NCBI RefSeq assembly: GCF_004364555.1 | Contig: NZ_SOAM01000002.1 | Coordinates: forward strand, 248,001 to 312,000 | Length of the DNA: 64,000 bases | Source of the DNA: Amnibacterium kyonggiense | Lineage (GTDB): Bacteria; Actinomycetota; Actinomycetes; Actinomycetales; Microbacteriaceae | Direction of reading: 5' to 3' | Part shown: in pieces, positions 44,712 to 52,924 of the stretch | Layout of the letters: the number at the start of each line of letters is the position of its first letter | How positions within the stretch are numbered: position 1 is the first letter of the stretch | Position numbers and translations under genes: made by a program | The notes under the pieces: model-generated | Databases searched by the model: none | The model's input: the letters and a program-made list of their open reading frames with translations, nothing else | Told to the model about the DNA's origin: nothing

Positions 44712-46460
44712 ATGACTTCCACACTCGGACGGCCCACGCAGCAGCTGCCCGCCGGCCAGGCGGCGGCCGCGGTCGGGGGCAGCCAGGTCGCCCGCAAGGG
44801 CAACGTCATCGTCGAGTACCTGACGACGACCGACCACAAGAAGATCGGGTACCTGTACCTGATCACCTCGTTCGTGTACTTCCTGATCGGCGGCGTGCTC
44901 GCGCTGATCATCAGGGCGCAGCTGGCGGCCCCCGGGCTGCACGTCGTGGCGACGCCGGAGATCTACAACCAGGTCTTCACGATGCACGGCACGATCATGC
45001 TGCTGATGTTCGCGACGCCGCTCTTCGCGGCGTTCGCGAACGTGCTGATGCCGCTGCAGATCGGCGCCCCGGACGTCGCGTTCCCGCGCCTCAACGCCTT
45101 CGCGTACTGGCTGTACTTCTTCGGCTCGCTGGTCGCGGTCTCCGGCTTCTTCACCCCGGGCGGCGCCGCGAGCTTCGGCTGGACGGCCTACTCGCCGCTC
45201 TCGAGCTCGGCGTACTCGCCGGGCCTCGGCGGGAACCTCTGGGTGTTCGGCCTCGGCCTCTCCGGCTTCGGCACGATCCTCGGCGCGGTGAACTTCATCA
45301 CGACGATCATCACGATGCGCGCGCCCGGCATGACGATGTTCCGGATGCCGATCTTCACCTGGAACATCCTCATCACGTCGCTGCTCGTGATCATGGCGTT
45401 CCCGGTGCTGGCCGCCGCGCTGCTGACGCTCGGCGCGGACCGCGTGCTCGGCGCGCACGTCTACGACTCGTCGAGCGGCGGTGCGATCCTCTGGCAGCAC
45501 CTGTTCTGGTTCTTCGGGCACCCCGAGGTGTACATCATCGCGCTGCCGTTCTTCGGCATCATCAGCGAGATCATGCCGGTGTTCAGCCGGAAGCCGATCT
45601 TCGGCTATAAGACGCTGATCTACGCGACCATCTCGATCGCGGCCCTCTCGGTCGCGGTGTGGGCGCACCACATGTACGTGACCGGCTCGGTGCTGCTGCC
45701 GTTCTTCGCCCTGATGACGATGCTCATCGCGGTGCCGACCGGCGTGAAGATCTTCAACTGGACCTTCACGATGTGGCAGGGCTCGGTGACCTTCGAGACG
45801 CCGATGGTCTGGTCCCTCGGCTTCCTCATCACCTTCATCTTCGGCGGCCTGACGGGCATCATCCTGGCGTCGCCCCCGCTCGACTTCCACCTGTCCGACA
45901 GCTACTTCGTCGTGGCGCACTTCCACTACGTCGTCTTCGGCACGGTCGTGTTCGCGATGTTCGCCGGCTTCTACTTCTGGTGGCCGAAGTGGACCGGGAA
46001 GATGCTCAACGAGCGGCTCGGGAAGATCCACTTCTGGCTGCTGTTCGTCGGCTTCCACACGACGTTCCTCGTGCAGCACTGGCTCGGCGTCCTCGGCATG
46101 CCGCGGCGCTACGCCACCTACCAGCCGGGCGACGGCTACACGCTGATGAACCAGATCTCGACCGCAGGCGCGTTCATCCTCGCCGTCTCGATGCTGCCGT
46201 TCTTTTACAACGTGTGGATCACCGCCCGTCGGGGCGCGAAGGTCACCGTGAACGACCCGTGGGGCTACTCGCGGTCGCTGGAGTGGGCGACGAGCTGCCC
46301 GCCGCCCCGGCACAACTTCACGTCGATCCCGCGCATCCGTTCGGAGTCCCCGGCGTTCGACCTGAACCACCCGGAGGCGGGCATCCCGTTCGGCATCGGG
46401 CCGGCGAAGGACGCCCCGGACGCTCCGACGTACGACGCGGCACGGGACGAGGTGCGCTGA
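44712..46460 (+). CDS. ctaD: Cytochrome c oxidase subunit I
   Basis: Predicted 582-residue heme-copper oxidase subunit I with twelve membrane segments. Motifs: [10 protein letters not shown] (heme a ligand), [14 protein letters not shown] near residue 268 with the Cu-B histidine cross-linked to tyrosine, AHHMYVTG (two Cu-B histidines), and [10 protein letters not shown] (heme a and a3 ligands). It reduces oxygen to water and pumps protons. GGGGGA precedes the ATG; ctaF starts one base after the stop. Confidence 0.97.
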   Translation: MTSTLGRPTQQLPAGQAAAAVGGSQVARKGNVIVEYLTTTDHKKIGYLYLITSFVYFLIGGVLALIIRAQLAAPGLHVVATPEIYNQVFTMHGTIMLLMFATPLFAAFANVLMPLQIGAPDVAFPRLNAFAYWLYFFGSLVAVSGFFTPGGAASFGWTAYSPLSSSAYSPGLGGNLWVFGLGLSGFGTILGAVNFITTIITMRAPGMTMFRMPIFTWNILITSLLVIMAFPVLAAALLTLGADRVLGAHVYDSSSGGAILWQHLFWFFGHPEVYIIALPFFGIISEIMPVFSRKPIFGYKTLIYATISIAALSVAVWAHHMYVTGSVLLPFFALMTMLIAVPTGVKIFNWTFTMWQGSVTFETPMVWSLGFLITFIFGGLTGIILASPPLDFHLSDSYFVVAHFHYVVFGTVVFAMFAGFYFWWPKWTGKMLNERLGKIHFWLLFVGFHTTFLVQHWLGVLGMPRRYATYQPGDGYTLMNQISTAGAFILAVSMLPFFYNVWITARRGAKVTVNDPWGYSRSLEWATSCPPPRHNFTSIPRIRSESPAFDLNHPEAGIPFGIGPAKDAPDAPTYDAARDEVR

Positions 46461-46461
46461 C

Positions 46462-46881
46462 ATGCGCGTCAACATCAATCTGCTCTGGGTCCTCGCGGCG
46501 TTCTTCGTGCTCGCCGACGTGGTCTACACGGGGTGGGCGATGCTCACCTACGACGGCCGGGTGGAGTGGGTCGGCACGGTCGGCATCGGCCTCGTGGCGC
46601 TCATGTCGATCTTCATCGGGTTCTACCTGAACCGCTCGTTCCACGCGCAGGGCGGCCCGCTGCCGGAGGACCGCCTCGACGCGTCCATCGACGACGGCGA
46701 CCCGGAGCTCGGGCACTTCAGCCCGTGGAGCTGGTGGCCGATCATCCTCGCCACGGCCGCGACGCTCGGCTTCCTCGGGTTCGCGGTGGGCACCTGGATC
46801 GCGTTCATCGGCTTCGCGGTCTTCATCATCGCGATCGTCGGCTGGGTGTACGAGTACTACCGCGGCTACTTCGCACACTGA
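46462..46881 (+). CDS. ctaF: Cytochrome c oxidase subunit IV (actinobacterial CtaF)
   Basis: Predicted 139-residue subunit of the actinobacterial aa3 oxidase with four membrane segments (about residues 5-25, 33-53, 91-110, 112-132). It has the family features FYLNRSFH, PEDRLDASIDDGDPELGHF and the C-terminal WVYEYYRGYFAH. It stabilises subunits I-III. The ATG follows ctaD by one base, so it is translationally coupled. A very stable hairpin lies downstream. Confidence 0.93.
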   Translation: MRVNINLLWVLAAFFVLADVVYTGWAMLTYDGRVEWVGTVGIGLVALMSIFIGFYLNRSFHAQGGPLPEDRLDASIDDGDPELGHFSPWSWWPIILATAATLGFLGFAVGTWIAFIGFAVFIIAIVGWVYEYYRGYFAH

Positions 46882-46901
46882 TCCGGGCCGCTGCCCGCAC
46901 A

Positions 46902-46937
46902 CGAAGGGCCCGGAGGCGACCGCCTCCGGGCCCTTCG
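46902..46937. terminator. Hairpin terminator after ctaF
   Basis: Perfect 17-bp inverted repeat, arms 46902-46918 and 46921-46937, with only two unpaired central bases, 21 bases after the ctaF stop. Confidence 0.85.
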
Positions 46938-46988
46938 TCGTCGCCGTGCAGCAGTAACCACGCCCTGGAGCAGTCCTGGCCCGGGTCG

Positions 46989-47041
46989 TGGTCTCGAGGC
47001 TCGCTGCGCTCGCACCTCGACCGGCGGAACGGCCGAGACCA
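46989..47041. repeat. Nested palindromic (REP-like) element
   Basis: Outer arms TGGTCTCG (46989-46996) and CGAGACCA (47034-47041) enclose inner arms TCGAGG (46994-46999) and CCTCGA (47015-47020) around CTCGCTGCGCTCGCA. The wording strongly resembles dispersed repeats I know from Microbacteriaceae and relatives (GGTCTCGA...CTCGCTGCGCTCG). It lies between two convergent genes. Confidence 0.6.
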
Positions 47042-47047
47042 GCGCGC

Positions 47048-47443
47048 TCAGAGCCGCTCGAGGAAGGGGCGCTGGCCGACCACCAGCAGGTCGCGCGCCT
47101 CGTCGAGGCCGACCCAGCGCAGCCGGTCGAGCTCCGGCACCTCGAACGTGCGGCCGCGGAGCGTCATGGTGAACGTGCCCGGCCGGAAGGCCTCGACGTC
47201 GACGTCCGCCTCGACCGCGTACAGCCGCACCGTCTTCCCGGATCGCTGCCGCTCGGCGCCCAGGTCGCGGTAGGGCGGCGGGGGAGGGGCGATGCCCGTC
47301 TCCTCCTGGAACTCCCGCAGCGCGGCGTCCAGGGGCTCCTCCGTCCCCTCGACGGCGCCCTTGGGGACCGACCAGGCGGCCGCGTCCTTCTTCGCCCAGA
47401 ACGGGCCGCCCATGTGCCCGATGAGCACCTCCGTGGCCGGCAC
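47048..47443 (-). CDS. Nudix hydrolase family protein
   Basis: Predicted Nudix protein, 131 residues from GTG 47443. The Nudix box is GAVEGTEEPLDAALREFQEETG, present in full as GAVEGTEEPLDAAL followed by REFQEETGI; the preceding WSVPKG fits the fold. The reading frame continues upstream and encodes SAGLLVVRK, which matches the first beta strand of this family, so the true protein may start at CTG 47473 or another non-standard codon. That segment lies inside the terminator hairpin of the qcr operon. Substrate unknown (nucleoside diphosphate derivative). It converges with ctaF. Confidence 0.8.
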   Translation of the reverse strand: MPATEVLIGHMGGPFWAKKDAAAWSVPKGAVEGTEEPLDAALREFQEETGIAPPPPPYRDLGAERQRSGKTVRLYAVEADVDVEAFRPGTFTMTLRGRTFEVPELDRLRWVGLDEARDLLVVGQRPFLERL

Positions 47444-47454
47444 CTTCCGGACGA

Positions 47455-47492
47455 CGAGAAGGCCGGCGCTCAGAGGAGCGCCGGCCTTCTCG
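47455..47492 (-). terminator. Hairpin terminator of the qcr operon
   Basis: Perfect 17-bp inverted repeat, arms 47455-47471 and 47476-47492, loop AGAG, starting 9 bases after the qcrB stop on the minus strand. It covers the apparent 5' end of the Nudix gene. Confidence 0.85.
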
Positions 47493-47501
47493 GTGGGTCG
47501 A

Positions 47502-49154
47502 TCAGTGATGGTGCGCGACCTCGAGCTCCGTCGACGTGACGGGCTCGATGCGGTCCTCGAAGAACCACCGGCTCAGCGACGCGCGCACGCGCTCCGTCGC
47601 CGGGATGCGGCCCGCCGCGTTCGGACGGATCATCAGCGGCTCGTAGTCGTTGAAGCTCACGAGCTTCCAGCGCTCGTACTCGTCGACGGGCTCGTGGACC
47701 TCGATGTACTCGCCGCCCGGAAGCCGGACGATGCGACCCGACTCGTAGCCGTGCAGCACGATCTGCCGGTCCTTCTTCTGCAGGGCCAGGCAGATGCGCT
47801 TTGCGATGAAGTACGCCGCGATCGGGGCGAGCAGCAGGGAGAACTGCAGGATCGTGATCACGCTCTCGATGGAGAGCTTGAAGTGCGTCGCGACGAGGTC
47901 GGAGCTCGCACCGGCGAACAGGACGACGTAGAACGTCGCACCCGCGGCGCCGATCGCGGTGCGGGTCGGCATGTTGCGCGGGCGGTCGGCGATGTGGTGC
48001 TCGCGACGGTCGCCCGTGACCCAGGCCTCGAGGAACGGGTAGATCATCACCGCGACGATGAACAGACCGAGCACCACGATCGGGATCAGGATGTTCAGCG
48101 AGTAGGTGGTGTTCAGGATCGTGAACTCCATCGGCACCCCGCCGGGACCGCCGAGCCAACCCGGCATGAGGCGCAGCGCGCCGTCCGCGAAGCCGATGTA
48201 CCAGTCGGGCTGCGTGCCCGCCGAGACGGGGGAGGGGTCGTACGGGCCGTAGACCCAGATCGGGTTGATCGTGAAGAACGCGCCCATGGCCATCAGCAGG
48301 CCGAAGACGACGAAGAAGAACCCGCCGGCCTTGGCCGCGAACACCGGGAGGACCGGGACGCCGATGACGTTCTCGTTCGTGCGGCCGGGGCCCGCGTACT
48401 GCGTGTGCTTGTGCGTGACGACGAACACGAGGTGGATCGCGATGAACGCGAGCACCGCGGCCGGCAGCAGCAGGATGTGCAGCGTGTAGAGGCGGCCGAC
48501 GATCGCGGTGCCGGGGAACTCGCCGCCGAAGACGAGCCACTCGAGCCAGCTGCCGATGAAGGGGATGCCCTCCACCATGCCGGCGATGATCCGCAGGCCG
48601 TTGCCCGAGAGCAGGTCGTCCGGGAGCGAGTAGCCGGTGAAGCCCTCCGCCATCGCGAGGATCCACAGCACGTAGCCGATGACCCAGTTGATCTCGCGAG
48701 GCTTGCGGAACGCACCCGTGAAGAAGATGCGCAGCATGTGCAGCATGATCGACGCCACGAACAGCAGCGCCGCCCAGTGGTGCACCTGACGGATCAGGAG
48801 CCCGCCGCGCACCTCGAACGAGATGTGCAGCGTGGACTGCATCGCCGCGGACATCTCGAGGCCCTTGAGCGGACCGTAGGAGCCGTCGTAGGTCACCTCG
48901 GCCATCGACGCCTGGAAGAAGAACGTCAGGAACGTCCCCGTCAGGAGGATGACGACGAAGCTGTAGAGGGCGACCTCGCCGAGCATGAAGGACCAGTGGT
49001 CCGGGAAGATCTTGCGACCGAACTCCCGGACGACGTAGCTGATGCCGGTGCGCTCGTCGACGTAGCGCGAGGCCCAGCCGGTGACGCCGCCCGTCTGCCG
49101 GCGGTCCGCCGGTTGCGTCGGGTCGTAGTTGTAGGTGTCAGACGTTGTAGTCAC
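47502..49154 (-). CDS. qcrB: Cytochrome bc1 complex cytochrome b subunit
   Basis: Predicted 550-residue cytochrome b of the actinobacterial bcc complex. Eight or so membrane segments; heme-binding histidines in VHHWAALLFVASIMLHMLR (VHHWAALLF, MLHMLR) and TLHILLLPAAVLAFIAIHL (TLHILLLP, IAIHL). The long cytoplasmic C-terminus beyond the usual cytochrome b is normal for actinomycetes. It oxidises menaquinol and passes electrons to QcrA and QcrC. The GTG start overlaps the qcrA 3' end by 17 bases. A strong terminator follows. Confidence 0.96.
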   Translation of the reverse strand: MTTTSDTYNYDPTQPADRRQTGGVTGWASRYVDERTGISYVVREFGRKIFPDHWSFMLGEVALYSFVVILLTGTFLTFFFQASMAEVTYDGSYGPLKGLEMSAAMQSTLHISFEVRGGLLIRQVHHWAALLFVASIMLHMLRIFFTGAFRKPREINWVIGYVLWILAMAEGFTGYSLPDDLLSGNGLRIIAGMVEGIPFIGSWLEWLVFGGEFPGTAIVGRLYTLHILLLPAAVLAFIAIHLVFVVTHKHTQYAGPGRTNENVIGVPVLPVFAAKAGGFFFVVFGLLMAMGAFFTINPIWVYGPYDPSPVSAGTQPDWYIGFADGALRLMPGWLGGPGGVPMEFTILNTTYSLNILIPIVVLGLFIVAVMIYPFLEAWVTGDRREHHIADRPRNMPTRTAIGAAGATFYVVLFAGASSDLVATHFKLSIESVITILQFSLLLAPIAAYFIAKRICLALQKKDRQIVLHGYESGRIVRLPGGEYIEVHEPVDEYERWKLVSFNDYEPLMIRPNAAGRIPATERVRASLSRWFFEDRIEPVTSTELEVAHHH

Positions 49155-50211
49155 CGCGACGCTCCCAGAAGCTCGGTCCGACTGGTTCGTGGAAGTCGCT
49201 CTGCGCGACGAGGTACCCCTCGCTGTCGACCGTGATCGGCAGCTGGGGGAGCGGACGGACGGCCGGTCCGAAGATGACGGCCGCCTCGCGCGTGATGTCG
49301 AACTGCGACTGGTGGCACGGGCACAGCAGGTGGTGCGTCTGCTGCTCGTACAGGGCCACCGGGCAGCCGACGTGGGTGCAGATCTTGGAGTACGCGACGA
49401 TCCCGTCGTAGTTCCAGGTCTTGCGATCCGGCGAGACGTGGAGGTCGCCCGGCTCGAGACGCATGAGCAGGACCGCGGCCTTGCCCTTCTCCTCGAGCAT
49501 GTCGTCGCTCTTCAGCAGCCCGTCCGGGATGACGTGGAAGACCGAGCCGATCGTGACGTCGGAGGCGAGGATCGGGTCGCCGGTCGGGTCCTTCGTGAGC
49601 CGCGTGCCCTGCTTCCAGAGCGTGTGGCTGTACGCCTCGGCGGGCGTGCCCGCGGCGGGCGCCAGGTCGCGGAACAGGAAGATCGCCGGGAACGGCAGCG
49701 CCGCGATCGCCGCGATCATGCCGTTGCGGATCAGGACGCGCCGGTTGAAGCCGGACTCCCGGTCCGCCTGGCGGAAGATCTCGACCGCGCGCGCCTGCAC
49801 CGGCGGCGGGCCGGCGACCGGGTGCCGGATGTCGATGCCCTCGTGGTCGTCCATCAGCGCCTTCGACCAATGGATCGCCGCGATGCCGATCGCCAGCAGG
49901 GCGAACGCGAGCCCCAGACCGATGAAGACGTTGTTGAGGCGCACCGAGCCGAGGTCGTTCGGCTTGATCGGGAACGCGAAGTACGCCGCCATCGCGAAGA
50001 CGGAGCCGATGACCGACACGTAGAAGAGGAGGACGATCACGCGCTCCGCGCGTTTCGCCGCCTTCGGGTCCTTGTCGGTGACCCGCAGCTGGTGCGGCGG
50101 CAGGCCCGGGTTCTGGAAGGCGTCCGCGCGCTCGACGGCGGTGCCCGGGTCGGTGAAGGTGGTGCCGTGGTCGTCGGCGGGGACGATGTCGGTCGGTTCG
50201 TTGCTCGCCAT
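49138..50211 (-). CDS. qcrA: Cytochrome bc1 complex Rieske iron-sulfur subunit
   Basis: Predicted 357-residue Rieske protein with three N-terminal membrane segments, as in other actinomycetes (near 58-80, 92-115 and 155-178). The [2Fe-2S] site is CTHVGCPV near residue 277 and CPCHQSQFD near 298, each giving one Cys and one His ligand plus the disulfide cysteines. Three bases separate it from qcrC upstream, and it overlaps qcrB downstream. Confidence 0.96.
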   Translation of the reverse strand: MASNEPTDIVPADDHGTTFTDPGTAVERADAFQNPGLPPHQLRVTDKDPKAAKRAERVIVLLFYVSVIGSVFAMAAYFAFPIKPNDLGSVRLNNVFIGLGLAFALLAIGIAAIHWSKALMDDHEGIDIRHPVAGPPPVQARAVEIFRQADRESGFNRRVLIRNGMIAAIAALPFPAIFLFRDLAPAAGTPAEAYSHTLWKQGTRLTKDPTGDPILASDVTIGSVFHVIPDGLLKSDDMLEEKGKAAVLLMRLEPGDLHVSPDRKTWNYDGIVAYSKICTHVGCPVALYEQQTHHLLCPCHQSQFDITREAAVIFGPAVRPLPQLPITVDSEGYLVAQSDFHEPVGPSFWERRGDYNV

Positions 50212-50214
50212 GTC

Positions 50215-51033
50215 CTAGTGCCCCTTCGCCGTGAGCCAGACCGTGAACGCCACGACCGCGCCGAGGCCGAAGATCCAGATGAACAGGCCTTCCGCCACCG
50301 GCCCGAGGCTGCCCAGCTCGAAGCCGCCGACGCCGGCGTCCTTGTTCTGGGTCTTCAGGGCGGTGATGATGTCCTGCTTCTCCTGCGGCGTGATGTTCTG
50401 GTCGTTGAAGACCGGCATGTTCTGCGGGCCGGTCAGCATCGCCTCGTAGATGTGCGCGGGCGTCGTGTTCATCAGGTTCGGTGCGTACTTGCCCTCGGTG
50501 AGGGCGCCGCCGGCACCCGCGACGTTGTGGCACATCGCGCAGTTGATGCGGAAGAGCTCGGCGCCCTTGGTCGCGTCACCGGTGAGCGTGAGGTTGCTCG
50601 AGGCCGGGATGCCGGGGCCGGGGGAGATGGAGGCGACGTAGGCCGCCATCTGCAGCGTCTGCGTCTCGTCGAAGACGCGCGGCTTGACCTCGGCCTGCGG
50701 CGCGTCCTGGGCGAGCGGCATGCGGCCCGTGCCGACCTGGAAGTCGACCGCTGCGGCGCCGACGCCGATGAGCGACGGGCCGGAGGAGCTGCCGGCCAGG
50801 TCCAGGCCGTGGCAGGTCGCGCAGTTCGCGGCGAAGAGCTTCTTGCCCTGCTGGATGCTCTGCGCGCTCGAGAGGTCGACGCTGGCGTTCGCCGGCGCCG
50901 CCGCCGACATGAGCGCGTACGCCCCGCCGGTGATGAGGAGGCCGGTCAGGACCAGCGCCACGCTCGCGAGCGGGGACCTGCGTCCGCGCCTGCGACGCTC
51001 GGGCTTCGTGTCGGAGGAGTTCATCGCCGCCAT
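50215..51033 (-). CDS. qcrC: Cytochrome bc1 complex diheme cytochrome c subunit
   Basis: Predicted 272-residue diheme cytochrome c. An N-terminal membrane segment (SVALVLTGLLITGGAYALM region) precedes two heme c sites, CATCH near residue 71 and CAMCH near 165, and a C-terminal membrane segment (LFIWIFGLGAVVAFTVWL) ends the protein. The two hemes replace a soluble cytochrome c, passing electrons straight to CtaC. ATG 51033 starts 2 bases after the ctaE stop; ATG 51024, three codons later, is an alternative. Confidence 0.95.
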   Translation of the reverse strand: MAAMNSSDTKPERRRRGRRSPLASVALVLTGLLITGGAYALMSAAAPANASVDLSSAQSIQQGKKLFAANCATCHGLDLAGSSSGPSLIGVGAAAVDFQVGTGRMPLAQDAPQAEVKPRVFDETQTLQMAAYVASISPGPGIPASSNLTLTGDATKGAELFRINCAMCHNVAGAGGALTEGKYAPNLMNTTPAHIYEAMLTGPQNMPVFNDQNITPQEKQDIITALKTQNKDAGVGGFELGSLGPVAEGLFIWIFGLGAVVAFTVWLTAKGH

Positions 51034-51035
51034 TC

Positions 51036-51671
51036 TCAGTGCGCCTGCAGCACGTAGATCACCAGGAACAGACCGATCCACACCACGTCGACGAAGTGCC
51101 AGTAGTAGGACACGACGATCGCCGTGGTCGCCTCCTTGTGCCCGAACTGCTTGACCGCGAAGGCTCGGCCGATCGTGAGGAGGAAGGCGATGAGGCCGCC
51201 GGTGACGTGCGCGCCGTGGAAGCCGGTCGTGAGGAAGAAGGCCGAGCCGTAGGCGGAGGAGTTAATCGCGATGCCCTCGCCGACGAGGGTGGCGTACTCC
51301 CAGACCTGGCCGGCGACGAAGATCGCGCCGAGGGCGTAGGTGAGGAAGAACCACTCGACCATGCCCCACTCGGAGGGCTTCCAGCCGGTGGACCTCGCCT
51401 GCAGGCGCTCGGCGGCGAAGACGCCGAACTGGCAGGTGAACGAGCTCGACACCAGGATGATCGTGTTCACCAGCGCGTACGGCACGTTCAGGTGCTTGAC
51501 GGACTCGGTCCAGAGGTCCGGCTGGGACGTCTTCAGCGTGAAGTAGATCGCGAAGAGACCGGCGAAGAACATCACCTCGCTGCCGAGCCAGACGATCGTG
51601 CCGACCGCTACCGGGTTCGGTCTGTTGACCGCGGGGGTGTTCGCGCTCTGAAGCACCGACGCACTGCTCAC
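51036..51671 (-). CDS. ctaE: Cytochrome c oxidase subunit III
   Basis: Predicted 211-residue subunit III with five membrane segments. Features: [31 protein letters not shown] and [14 protein letters not shown], all typical of the family. It is first of ctaE-qcrC-qcrA-qcrB. GTG 51671 is chosen because upstream sequence does not look coding. CATAAT at 51677-51682 (minus strand) ends 5 bases before it, suggesting a leaderless start; a perfect 21-bp palindrome lies about 40 bases upstream. Confidence 0.94.
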   Translation of the reverse strand: MSSASVLQSANTPAVNRPNPVAVGTIVWLGSEVMFFAGLFAIYFTLKTSQPDLWTESVKHLNVPYALVNTIILVSSSFTCQFGVFAAERLQARSTGWKPSEWGMVEWFFLTYALGAIFVAGQVWEYATLVGEGIAINSSAYGSAFFLTTGFHGAHVTGGLIAFLLTIGRAFAVKQFGHKEATTAIVVSYYWHFVDVVWIGLFLVIYVLQAH

Positions 51672-51709
51672 GACTTCATTATGGCCGGTGGAGGATGCTC
51701 CCAGCCCGA

Positions 51710-51730
51710 TCTTCGACAACTTGTCGAAGA
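51710..51730. promoter_or_regulatory. Palindromic operator candidate between ctaE and trpD
   Basis: Perfect 10-bp arms TCTTCGACAA and TTGTCGAAGA around one central C, in the 106-base divergent gap. It lies about 39 bases upstream of ctaE and 48 bases upstream of trpD, so a regulator bound here could affect either. Regulator unknown. Confidence 0.5.
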
Positions 51731-51777
51731 GTTTTGCGGCCCGAGGGGGCGCGACGCCCGGTCGATAGGCTCCGAGC

Positions 51778-52845
51778 GTGTCCGACACGCCCGACTGGCC
51801 GCAGCTCATCTCCTCGCTCCTCGCCGGACGCGACCTCCGCGTCGCCGAGGCGACCTGGGCGATGGAGCAGGTGGTGACGGGCGAGGTCTCGCCCGCGACG
51901 CTCGCCGGATTCCTCGTCGCGCTCCGCGCGAAGGGCGAGACCGTCGACGAGATCGTGGGGTTCCGGGACGCGGCGCTGGCCCACGCGCTGCCGCTGCCGC
52001 TGCCGGTGCGCGCCCTCGACCTGGTCGGCACGGGCGGCGACGGCTACAAGACGGTGAACATCTCGACGATGGCGGCGATCGTCGTCGCCGCGTGCGGCGT
52101 GCCGGTCGCGAAGCACGGCAACCGGGCGGCCAGCTCCGCGTCCGGGGCCAGCGACGTGCTCGGCGCCCTCGGCATCCGGCTCGACCTGAACGGCGACGAG
52201 GTCGCGCAGGTGTTCGAGCGGGTCGGGTTCACCTTCGTGTTCGCGTCCGCGTTCCACCCCGGGTTCCGGCACGCGGCCGAGGCGCGCAGCGCGCTCGGGG
52301 TCGGCACCGTCTTCAACTTCCTGGGCCCGCTGGTCCACCCGTCGCGCCCCGACGCGAACGTGATCGGCGTCGCGAGCCCGGAGGCCGTGCCCCTGATCAC
52401 GGGCGTCCTGCAGACCCGCGGCGCGACCGCGCTGGTCGTGCGCAGCGACGACGGCATGGACGAGCTCTCGACGACCGGGCACAGCCGCATCCGCGAGGTC
52501 GCGGTCGGCGCGGTGACCGAGCACGACGTGCACCCGTCCGATGTGGGGCTGCTGACGGCCCGGGTCGCGCAGCTGCGCGGCGGTTCGCCGCAGGACAACG
52601 CGGCGACGGTGCGCAGCGTGCTCGCCGGCGATCACGGCCCGGTGCGGGACGTGGTCCTGCTGAACGCCGCAGCGGGGCTCGTCGCCTGGGACCTCTACGA
52701 GGACCCGGCGAACGCCGAGCGCCCGATGAAGACCCGGCTCGTCGAGGGCATCGAGCGGGCCGCGCGCGCGATCGACTCGGGGCAGGCGGCCGCGAAGCTG
52801 GACGCGTGGGTCGCGGCGACCCACGAGGTCGCCGACGGCCGCTGA
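51778..52845 (+). CDS. trpD: Anthranilate phosphoribosyltransferase
   Basis: Predicted 355-residue enzyme of tryptophan biosynthesis, joining anthranilate to PRPP. Motifs: [17 protein letters not shown] (PRPP-binding GTGGD), [19 protein letters not shown] (KHGN region) and GPLVHPSRP. It stands alone from other trp genes, divergent from ctaE. The GTG has no ribosome site and TAGGCT ends 6 bases before it, so a leaderless transcript is likely. Confidence 0.95.
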   Translation: MSDTPDWPQLISSLLAGRDLRVAEATWAMEQVVTGEVSPATLAGFLVALRAKGETVDEIVGFRDAALAHALPLPLPVRALDLVGTGGDGYKTVNISTMAAIVVAACGVPVAKHGNRAASSASGASDVLGALGIRLDLNGDEVAQVFERVGFTFVFASAFHPGFRHAAEARSALGVGTVFNFLGPLVHPSRPDANVIGVASPEAVPLITGVLQTRGATALVVRSDDGMDELSTTGHSRIREVAVGAVTEHDVHPSDVGLLTARVAQLRGGSPQDNAATVRSVLAGDHGPVRDVVLLNAAAGLVAWDLYEDPANAERPMKTRLVEGIERAARAIDSGQAAAKLDAWVAATHEVADGR

Positions 52846-52873
52846 GCGCGGCGGGCCGACCCGCCGGACACGA

Positions 52874-52909
52874 CGGAGGGCCGGGCGCCTCGCGGCTCCC
52901 GGCCCTCCG
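52874..52909. terminator. Bidirectional hairpin between trpD and glpK
   Basis: Perfect 12-bp stem CGGAGGGCCGGG / CCCGGCCCTCCG (arms 52874-52885 and 52898-52909), loop 12 bases, between convergent stops. Confidence 0.75.
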
Positions 52910-52924
52910 CGGCCGTGATGCGGC

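Noticed and set aside
51710-51730. ctaE-trpD palindrome as a LexA (SOS) box
   Set aside because: The core is TCGACAA-TTGTCGA and not the actinobacterial TCGAAC-N4-GTTCGA.
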